This document shows, piece by piece, positions 1 to 5,734 of a DNA stretch of 12,837 nt. The DNA lies in contig JAFWLF010000018.1 of assembly GCA_017511185.1 (NCBI GenBank), forward strand, positions 1 through 12,837, read 5' to 3'. Each line of letters starts with the position of its first letter. The first letter of the stretch is position 1. This DNA is from RGIG5612 sp017511185. Lineage in GTDB: Bacteria > Bacillota > Clostridia > Lachnospirales > Lachnospiraceae. The notes beneath the pieces are model-generated. The model made no database searches, was not told the DNA's origin, and saw nothing but the letters and a program-made list of their open reading frames with translations. The position numbers were made by a program, and so were the translations under genes.

Positions 1-1
1 A

Positions 2-74
2 AGCCTCAAACGGGACTTGAACCTGCGACCCCTTCATTACGAGTGAAGTGCTCTACCGACTGAGCTATTGAGGC
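2..74 (-). tRNA. tRNA-Thr, anticodon CGT
   Basis: Read on the minus strand, the region folds as a full cloverleaf. A perfect 7-bp acceptor stem (GCCTCAA/TTGAGGC) is followed by TA, a GCTC/GAGC D stem, the anticodon stem CTTCA/TGAAG with loop CTCGTAA (anticodon CGT, threonine), a 5-base variable loop and the T loop TTCAAGT. The discriminator base is T. The base after it is T rather than C, so CCA is not encoded and must be added after transcription. The T stem (GCAGG/CCCGT) contains one A-C mismatch and one G-T pair, which is slightly unusual. The gene is transcribed divergently from htpG. Confidence 0.95.
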
Positions 75-101
75 ATATCACGCGTTTCCGCGGACTAAAA
101 T

Positions 102-130
102 AAAATAGCACATCATACATGATTTTTCAA
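102..130 (-). promoter_or_regulatory. Candidate promoter of the tRNA-Thr gene
   Basis: On the minus strand, TTGAAA (125-130) and TATTTT (102-107) are separated by 17 bases. This would start transcription about 20 bases before the tRNA. Each hexamer matches only 4 of 6 consensus positions or slightly better, in AT-rich DNA. A second possible -10, TATGAT (112-117), has no matching -35. Confidence 0.3.
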
Positions 131-167
131 TGATAAAAAAACTTCATACAAAAATCACAAAAAAGTG

Positions 168-194
168 TTAGCACTCTCGTCGAAAGAGTGCTAA
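168..194. promoter_or_regulatory. CIRCE operator (HrcA binding site)
   Basis: TTAGCACTC (168-176), nine spacer bases and GAGTGCTAA (186-194) form a perfect copy of the CIRCE inverted repeat, which the heat-shock repressor HrcA binds in many bacteria. It lies directly against the -10 box of the htpG promoter and covers the -35 area, so bound HrcA should block RNA polymerase. I infer that htpG and the genes behind it are induced by heat or by a shortage of free GroEL. Confidence 0.95.
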
Positions 195-200
195 TATAAT
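195..200 (+). promoter_or_regulatory. -10 box of the htpG operon promoter
   Basis: A perfect TATAAT directly follows the right arm of the CIRCE element. Transcription would start near 207 and give a leader of about 55 bases. The bases 16-18 upstream (around 171-178, GCACTCTC) do not resemble TTGACA because they are fixed by the operator, so the -35 contact is poor. A weaker upstream alternative (TTTTCA at 124-129, TACAAA at 147-152) cannot be excluded. Confidence 0.55.
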
Positions 201-247
201 AACAGAGAGTTTCCGTTTAAAAGAACGAAAACGTAAATGACGACAAA

Positions 248-253
248 AAGGAG
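248..253 (+). promoter_or_regulatory. Ribosome binding site of htpG
   Basis: AAGGAG lies 8 bases before ATG 262. It decides the start: the in-frame GTG at 253 begins on the last base of this site and has no site of its own. Confidence 0.85.
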
Positions 254-261
254 TGATCGAC

Positions 262-2142
262 ATGAGCAAAGAAAAGGGAAGCTTATCGATAAACAGTGAA
301 AACATATTCCCTATTATTAAAAAGTGGCTGTATTCAGATCATGATATCTTTCTGCGGGAGCTTGTCTCCAACGGCTGTGATGCCATTACCAAGCTTAGGA
401 AGTTAGAGATCATGGGAGAATACCAGTTCCCGGAAGGAAATCATTTTTCTATTCAGGTCATTGCCAATCCGACCAAAAAGACCTTAAAGGTGATTGATAA
501 CGGTATTGGTATGACAGCAGACGAGGTCCGGGAATATATCAACCAGATCGCATTCAGCGGAGCTACAGACTTTCTTGAGAAATATAAAGATAAGGCAAAT
601 GAAGACCAGATCATCGGGCATTTCGGACTGGGCTTTTATTCTGCTTTCATGGTAGCGGATAAGGTGACCATTGAGACACTTTCCTATCAGGAAGGTGCAA
701 AAGCTGTTTATTGGGAATGCGACGGCGGCACCGAATTTGAAATGAGTGATTCTGACAAAACGACAGTTGGTACGGAAGTGACATTGTACCTGAACGAGGA
801 CTGCTATGAGTTCAGTAATGAGTACCGTGTAAAAGAAGTACTGAATAAGTATTGTTCCTTTATGCCGGAGGAAATCTACTTTGTCAATACAGATGCTGTC
901 GGAAAAGAAACCGAAGGAGAAGAGGAGCCGAAACCGGTTAACGAGACCCATCCGCTTTGGACCAAGCATCCGAATTCATGCAAAAAAGAAGATTATATTG
1001 ATTTTTACCGGAAAGTATTTAACGACTATAAAGAGCCATTGTTCTGGATCCATCTGAATATGGATTATCCGTTTAATCTGAAGGGCATCCTTTATTTCCC
1101 GAAGATTACAAATCAATATGACAGTATAGAAGGAACGATCAAACTGTATAACAATCAGGTATTCATCGCGGATAACATCAAAGAGGTGATCCCGGAATTC
1201 CTGCTGCTTTTAAAAGGTGTGATCGACTGTCCGGATCTTCCATTGAACGTTTCCAGAAGTGCACTGCAGAATGACGGGTTTGTCAGCAAAATCTCTGATT
1301 ATATTACCAAAAAAGTAGCGGATAAGCTTTCCGGTATGTATAAGACTGAAAAGGAAGAATATGAAAAATACTGGAATGATATTTCTCCGTTTATTAAGTT
1401 TGGCTGCCTGAGGGACGAAAAATTTGCAGAGAAAATGAATGATTATGTACTGTTCCAAAACCTCAGCGGAAAATATCTGACGTTTAAGGAGTGTCTGGAG
1501 GAGAACAAGGAGAAACATGAAAATACCATCTTTTACGTTTCCGATAGACGCCAGCAGGGACAGTATATTGATATGTTCAAAAAAGCAAAACTGGATGCAG
1601 TCTATCTGGAGCATGTGATCGATACCAGTTACATTTCTCAGCTGGAGATGAAGAATGAGGGCGTACAGTTCCTGCGGATCGATACAGATCTGGATCGTGT
1701 GTTCCGTAAACGCACCTCGAAAAAAGATCAGGCAGAACTGGATGAAAAAGCCGGAAAACTGCAGGAACGCTTAAGAAAACTGACTGGCAAGGAGAAACTG
1801 GAAGTATCTCTGCAGAATCTGAAAAATGCAGACGTATCCTCCATGCTCACTGTTTCTGAGGAAAGCAAGCGAATGGAAGACATGATGATACAGATGGGCA
1901 TGATGGGTATGGACAATACAGAATTTGAACAAATGCGCACCCCGGGAACCCTGGTGTTGAATAACAATAACGAACTGGTTCAGTATGTCCTTTCTCACGC
2001 AGAGGATGATGCAGAAAACGCGGATATGGTACTGGAGCAGCTCTATGATCTGGCAAAACTGGGTAATGAACCGCTGACGCCGGAGGAGATGTCGAAATTC
2101 ATTGCACGCAGTAATCGTATAATGGTATTATTGACGAAGTAA
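262..2142 (+). CDS. htpG: Molecular chaperone HtpG (Hsp90 family)
   Basis: This is a cytosolic ATP-dependent Hsp90 chaperone of 626 residues, full length for bacterial HtpG. The N-terminal GHKL ATPase domain shows FLRELVSNGCDAI (residues 30-42, with E33 the likely catalytic Glu and N37/D40 contacting Mg-ATP), DNGIGM (79-84) and the lid motif GHFGLGFYSAF (119-129). The middle domain carries LPLNVSR, whose Arg (about residue 332) is the ATP-sensing arginine of the family. The C-terminal dimerisation domain follows, with the Met-rich stretch near residue 540 seen in many HtpGs. The loop motif reads NGCDA instead of the NASDA of E. coli; the key Asn and Asp are kept. I chose ATG 262 because it has an AAGGAG site. 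It is the first gene of an operon with a CIRCE operator and is 20 bases from mrp. Confidence 0.97.
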   Translation: MSKEKGSLSINSENIFPIIKKWLYSDHDIFLRELVSNGCDAITKLRKLEIMGEYQFPEGNHFSIQVIANPTKKTLKVIDNGIGMTADEVREYINQIAFSGATDFLEKYKDKANEDQIIGHFGLGFYSAFMVADKVTIETLSYQEGAKAVYWECDGGTEFEMSDSDKTTVGTEVTLYLNEDCYEFSNEYRVKEVLNKYCSFMPEEIYFVNTDAVGKETEGEEEPKPVNETHPLWTKHPNSCKKEDYIDFYRKVFNDYKEPLFWIHLNMDYPFNLKGILYFPKITNQYDSIEGTIKLYNNQVFIADNIKEVIPEFLLLLKGVIDCPDLPLNVSRSALQNDGFVSKISDYITKKVADKLSGMYKTEKEEYEKYWNDISPFIKFGCLRDEKFAEKMNDYVLFQNLSGKYLTFKECLEENKEKHENTIFYVSDRRQQGQYIDMFKKAKLDAVYLEHVIDTSYISQLEMKNEGVQFLRIDTDLDRVFRKRTSKKDQAELDEKAGKLQERLRKLTGKEKLEVSLQNLKNADVSSMLTVSEESKRMEDMMIQMGMMGMDNTEFEQMRTPGTLVLNNNNELVQYVLSHAEDDAENADMVLEQLYDLAKLGNEPLTPEEMSKFIARSNRIMVLLTK

Positions 2143-2162
2143 AAAAAGATAGGAGAATCACT

Positions 2163-3029
2163 ATGGCAGACGAGAAAGATTTCAGAGAACAGGAAGGCTG
2201 CAGCGAAGAAGCTTGTGCTGGTTGTGAGCATGCAGACTCTTGTCCAAGTAAAAATGGACCGGAGAGCTTTTTAGAAGAGCAGAATCGTTTCAGCAATATT
2301 AAAAAGGTGATAGGTGTGGTCAGCGGAAAAGGCGGTGTCGGAAAATCCTTTGTGACCGGCAGCCTTGCAGTAGAACTGGCCAAAAAAGGATATAAAGTCG
2401 GCATCCTGGATGCAGATATTACCGGCCCTTCCATTCAGAAGATGTTTGGTATTAAAGGGCATGCAGAGGGCAGCGAAGATGGGATCTTCCCGCGCGAGAC
2501 AGCAAGCGGGATCCGCATCATCAGCGTCAATATGCTTCTGGAAGATGAGGAAACTCCGGTTATTTGGAGAGGTCCGGTGCTGGCAGGAGTTGTAAAGCAG
2601 TTCTGGACAGATGTCATTTGGGGAGAATTGGATTACCTCCTGGTCGATCTTCCTCCGGGAACCGGTGATGTGCCGCTGACCGTATTCCAGTCCATTCCTC
2701 TGGATGGAATTGTGATCGTCACCAGTCCGCAGAGCCTGGTCACGATGATCGTGAAAAAGGCATACAACATGGCAACTGCTATGAACATTCCGGTGCTTGG
2801 AATCGTTGAGAATTATAGCTATATAGAGTGTCCGGACTGTGGAAAGAAGATCCATGTCTTTGGCGAGAGCCATATTGAAGACATTGCTTCTGCGCTTGGA
2901 CTTCCGGTGCTTGGAAAGATGCCGATCATTCCGGAGCAGGCTGCTTTATCCGATGCAGGCCGCTTTGAAGAGGTGGATAACCAGGCAATCGGAGAAGCTG
3001 TACGCGTGATCTCGGAGCTTGCAGAATAA
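2163..3029 (+). CDS. mrp: Mrp/NBP35 family Fe-S cluster carrier ATPase
   Basis: This is a 288-residue P-loop NTPase of the Mrp/ApbC/NBP35 family, cytosolic proteins that hold and pass on Fe-S clusters as dimers. Residues 53-62 contain the deviant Walker A (SGKGGVGKS). ILDADITGPS (81-90) is the switch I/Walker A' region, and VDLPPGTGD (161-169) is the family signature. CPDC (223-226) is the CXXC expected to bridge a [4Fe-4S] cluster between subunits. The N-terminus adds cysteines at 13, 18, 21 and 27; C18-X2-C21-X5-C27 resembles the last part of the N-terminal cluster motif of eukaryotic Nbp35. The start ATG has AGGAG 7 bases upstream. It sits between htpG and a lipoprotein gene and is probably co-transcribed with both. 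Which apoproteins receive its cluster cannot be told from the sequence. Confidence 0.93.
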   Translation: MADEKDFREQEGCSEEACAGCEHADSCPSKNGPESFLEEQNRFSNIKKVIGVVSGKGGVGKSFVTGSLAVELAKKGYKVGILDADITGPSIQKMFGIKGHAEGSEDGIFPRETASGIRIISVNMLLEDEETPVIWRGPVLAGVVKQFWTDVIWGELDYLLVDLPPGTGDVPLTVFQSIPLDGIVIVTSPQSLVTMIVKKAYNMATAMNIPVLGIVENYSYIECPDCGKKIHVFGESHIEDIASALGLPVLGKMPIIPEQAALSDAGRFEEVDNQAIGEAVRVISELAE

Positions 3030-3032
3030 TAT

Positions 3033-4238
3033 ATGAGGTATATGAAAAAAGCCGTACTAGTCATCTTTTTATCCATATGCACTGCTTTGTGCCTGTGCAG
3101 CTGTGAGACTGCTCCGAAAACGTCAAAAAAGAACTATGTGACGATCGGCCGTATCTGTCCGATGACGGGAGAATTTGCAGAATATGCAGAGGGAACATTG
3201 GAGACGGAAAAAGCTGCAGTTGAAGAGCTGAATCAGAGCGGGGGCATTTTTATCGATGCCCTGGAGAAAAAACTGATGGTCCGTTATCTCCTGCGTGATT
3301 CCGGATCGACAGAAAGAGGTGCCAAGGAAGCAGCGCTGCAGCTGATTGAAGAAGAGAACGTAGACGTGATCATTGTCTCTCATTCAGACAGTACGGTTCT
3401 TCCAGTTGCAGAAATCTGTGAAGAGAAACAGGTACCTTGTTTCTGTGTAGATGCAGATGAAACCCTTTGGGAAGCACAGGGAAAACATACATATTCTTTC
3501 CTTGTTTCGGCAGGAACCCAGGAGCAGATGGATGCTTTCCTTCCGATCTGGCAGGAAAAAGGGATCACATCTTTAGTGATCCTTACAGATCAGGATTCCT
3601 CGGAAAATTCCTTTGCGGGGAAAGCAGTCAAATACTGTGCTGAAAACCGGATCACAGCAAAAGAGGTCCAGTTCTCAGAAGATTATGTAAAAGCACTGCG
3701 GGATGCAAAAGCGGATGCACTTTTATGTGTTCTGGATACATCTGATTATCTGAATGCAAAGCGGATGATCCATGATGCCGGATTGGAAATGAAATCCAGT
3801 ATGCTGGTGAACGAGCATCTTTACTATGATGCACTAGAAAAAGATCCACTTAGCAGTGCATTCGATCAGACTTATACAGCAGAAGCCTGGGCACCTTCCT
3901 TTTCTTTTACCTCCTCTCTGACAAAGCAGAATGGAAAAGATCTGGCAGACTGGTGGAATAGCGAATATATAACGCCTTGTCCGGAATCATTGGGATACAA
4001 ACATGGAGTCGTGGAAGTAACGGTAGAGACCTTGAAAAGGGCTATGGCGGTGGATGCAGATTCCATTGTCAAGGCGGCAGAAGAGCTGAATCTGGATACG
4101 GTCCTGGGGACCGTCCACTTTGATCAGGATCATTTTGCTGCAGTCTCCTGCGTAGCATCACAATGGGTTTATGAACCACATTCTGTCGATAAAAGCAAAT
4201 GGAGCCAAATACTGGCAATAGAAGATACAGATAATTAA
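3033..4238 (+). CDS. Substrate-binding lipoprotein, periplasmic-binding-protein type 1 (Leu/Ile/Val-binding-like)
   Basis: This 401-residue protein resembles the substrate-binding subunit of branched-chain amino acid type ABC transporters. A short positive N-terminus and a hydrophobic stretch (about residues 7-21) end in the lipobox L21-C22-S23-C24, so the mature protein should be lipid-anchored at C24 on the outer face of the membrane. The mature part begins with the fold-typical 'IGRICPMTGEFAEYAEG', then 'AVEELNQSGGI' and a long two-lobed domain. No permease or ATPase gene lies nearby, so it may serve a transporter encoded elsewhere or act as a sensor; the ligand is unknown. The start is uncertain: ATG 3033 and ATG 3042 both lack a well-placed ribosome binding site (GAGG at 3035-3038 is only 3 bases before the second). 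Translation may be coupled to mrp, which ends 3 bases earlier. Confidence 0.85.
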   Translation: MRYMKKAVLVIFLSICTALCLCSCETAPKTSKKNYVTIGRICPMTGEFAEYAEGTLETEKAAVEELNQSGGIFIDALEKKLMVRYLLRDSGSTERGAKEAALQLIEEENVDVIIVSHSDSTVLPVAEICEEKQVPCFCVDADETLWEAQGKHTYSFLVSAGTQEQMDAFLPIWQEKGITSLVILTDQDSSENSFAGKAVKYCAENRITAKEVQFSEDYVKALRDAKADALLCVLDTSDYLNAKRMIHDAGLEMKSSMLVNEHLYYDALEKDPLSSAFDQTYTAEAWAPSFSFTSSLTKQNGKDLADWWNSEYITPCPESLGYKHGVVEVTVETLKRAMAVDADSIVKAAEELNLDTVLGTVHFDQDHFAAVSCVASQWVYEPHSVDKSKWSQILAIEDTDN

Positions 4239-4249
4239 AGGAGAATGAC

Positions 4250-4810
4250 ATGAACAAAACGTATAAAATGACAATTGCAGGATGTGAGCGTGCGCTCCCT
4301 ATTTGCAAAGCTTCTGATACGCTGTCGATTGGTGCGTTTGTTATTTTTGGCGATGTGGAACTGACGGTGGCAGCAGCAGCGGCACTTCTGAAGATTGCTC
4401 CGGAGTATGACTACATGGTAGCGCCGGAGGCAAAAGCAATCCCGTTGATCCATGAAATGGCAAGACAGAGCGGACAGAATGAATATTTTCTGGTCCGGAA
4501 AGCACCGAAACTTTATATGAATGGCGTCTTTGAGACAACGGTGCAGTCTATTACCACAAAAGCAGAACAGAAGCTTTACATGGATGGTGCGGATGCAGAG
4601 AAGATGAAAGGGAAACGGATCCTGCTTCTGGATGATGTTATTTCTACCGGAGAATCTATTGCTGCAGTCGAAACATTAGTAAATCAGGCAGGAGGCATTG
4701 TTGTGGGCAGAATGGCCATCCTGGCAGAAGGAGATGCAGCTGACCGGGATGATATCCTGTTCCTGGAAAAACTCCCGCTTTTTGATGGAGAGGGAAATCC
4801 GATCGAATAA
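4250..4810 (+). CDS. Type I phosphoribosyltransferase, adenine/xanthine PRTase-like
   Basis: This is a 186-residue type I phosphoribosyltransferase. The PRPP-binding loop RILLLDDVISTGES (123-136) is clear, with the two adjacent acidic residues D128 and D129. YMVAPEAKAIPLIHEMA (55-71) matches the position of the 'G-x-E-A-x-G-I' region of adenine and xanthine phosphoribosyltransferases, which contacts PRPP and the base. Such enzymes salvage a purine base with PRPP to make the nucleotide. The usual short glycine in that motif is replaced (EAKA), and the base-binding hood cannot be assigned, so the specific base is unproved; a regulatory PRTase is possible. AAAGGAG lies 6 bases before the ATG and overlaps the stop of the lipoprotein gene, showing a tight operon. 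A strong terminator follows. Confidence 0.85.
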   Translation: MNKTYKMTIAGCERALPICKASDTLSIGAFVIFGDVELTVAAAAALLKIAPEYDYMVAPEAKAIPLIHEMARQSGQNEYFLVRKAPKLYMNGVFETTVQSITTKAEQKLYMDGADAEKMKGKRILLLDDVISTGESIAAVETLVNQAGGIVVGRMAILAEGDAADRDDILFLEKLPLFDGEGNPIE

Positions 4811-4840
4811 TAATATTAACAGGAATGTAATATTCTCTTA

Positions 4841-4873
4841 ATTGACACAGCCATTTTGGCTGTGTTAATTTTT
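4841..4873 (+). terminator. Rho-independent terminator of the htpG operon
   Basis: ATTGACACAGCCA (4841-4853) pairs over 13 bp, with one G-T pair, with TGGCTGTGTTAAT (4857-4869) around a TTT loop, followed by a T run to 4873. It ends the htpG-mrp-lipoprotein-PRTase unit. Confidence 0.9.
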
Positions 4874-4929
4874 GGCAGGGTTATTCTTCTCGGATGTCCA
4901 TTCGGATACCTTTATAGAATTATAAAAAT

Positions 4930-5697
4930 ATGTATATGGGACAAGTCATTGCAGGACGGTTTGAATTAGGCAGACCGTTTGAAAGCAGCGCAGCTACAGA
5001 GGTATTTCTGGCCAGAGACCGGAAAAGGAATCAGCTGGTCATCGTGAAGGTCCTGAAGGATAAAAACAGTCAGGAAGCATTACTTTTGCAGGAACTGCAT
5101 CATGAAGGGATCATCCACCCGCTTTGCCGGTTAATGGTCCCGGAAGGAATCTTGCTGGTTGAGGAATTCTTCCCAGGCGTCAGTCTGCGGCAGCATGTAA
5201 GAAAACGAAGCCGCCTGTCAGCTGAGGAGACACTGCAGATTGCTTTGCAGATTGGAGGCACTTTAGGTTATCTGCACGAGCAGAAGCCGCCAATCATTTA
5301 CCGGGATCTGAAACCGGATAATATTCTGATCGGGAAGGACAGAGCTGTAAAGCTGATCGATTTCAGCGCAGCAAAACGTTATGTTCTCCGGGAGGATCAG
5401 GATGCGGTCTGTCTGGGCACGATTGGTTATGCAGCACCGGAACAATATGAGGACAGCCACAGCCAAAGTGATACACGGACAGACATTTACGGGTTTGGGT
5501 CAATTTTGTATTTCATGCTGACAGGGCGTGAGCCGGATGGCAAAGAAAAAACATTTCAGCAAATACGTTTTCTTAGACCGGATATATCCGATCCTCTTTA
5601 TCAAATTCTGATCCGATGTACAAAGACAGATCCGGAAGAGCGTTATAATGGGGCAGATGGCCTGTTGTATGATCTGACCCGCTGTCATGGACAATAA
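4930..5697 (+). CDS. Stand-alone Ser/Thr protein kinase (Hanks type)
   Basis: This 255-residue protein is almost entirely a eukaryotic-like kinase domain with no membrane segment, PASTA or FHA part, so it is probably cytosolic. Visible motifs are K40 in VIVK (ATP lysine), YRDLKPDN (124-131, catalytic D126), DFS at 144-146 in place of DFG with the metal-binding Asp kept, GTIGYAAPEQY (163-173, activation and P+1 loop), D185 in TDIYGFG and the late Arg R238. The glycine-rich loop is degenerate: LGRPFESSAATEVF (13-26) keeps only the first glycine. The catalytic residues suggest activity. ATG 4930 and ATG 4936 are the only possible starts because TAG 4915-4917 is in frame just upstream; neither has a ribosome binding site. 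The gene lies between two terminators and converges on the lipoprotein gene. Its substrate is unknown. Confidence 0.88.
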   Translation: MYMGQVIAGRFELGRPFESSAATEVFLARDRKRNQLVIVKVLKDKNSQEALLLQELHHEGIIHPLCRLMVPEGILLVEEFFPGVSLRQHVRKRSRLSAEETLQIALQIGGTLGYLHEQKPPIIYRDLKPDNILIGKDRAVKLIDFSAAKRYVLREDQDAVCLGTIGYAAPEQYEDSHSQSDTRTDIYGFGSILYFMLTGREPDGKEKTFQQIRFLRPDISDPLYQILIRCTKTDPEERYNGADGLLYDLTRCHGQ

Positions 5698-5726
5698 AAA
5701 AGCTGCCCCTAAGGGCAGCTTTCAAT
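5694..5726. terminator. Bidirectional terminator between convergent kinase and lipoprotein genes
   Basis: AAAGCTGCCC (5699-5708), loop CTAA and GGGCAGCTTT (5713-5722) form a perfect 10-bp hairpin. On the minus strand it is followed by a long T run (TTTTTTATTG), making it strong for the lipoprotein gene. On the plus strand the tail is weaker (TTTCAATTATT). It overlaps the kinase stop codon. Confidence 0.9.
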
Positions 5727-5734
5727 TATTACTT

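Noticed and set aside
253..261. GTG start three codons upstream of htpG ATG
   Set aside because: It overlaps the AAGGAG ribosome binding site that correctly serves ATG 262.
4812..4834. AATATTA...TAATATT inverted repeat after the phosphoribosyltransferase gene
   Set aside because: It has only seven A/T pairs with a 9-base loop in AT-rich DNA. This is expected by chance, and the real terminator is just downstream.
4842..4847. TTGACA as a promoter -35 for the kinase gene
   Set aside because: It is part of the 5' arm of the terminator hairpin, and the hexamer 17 bases on (TTAATT) is a poor -10.
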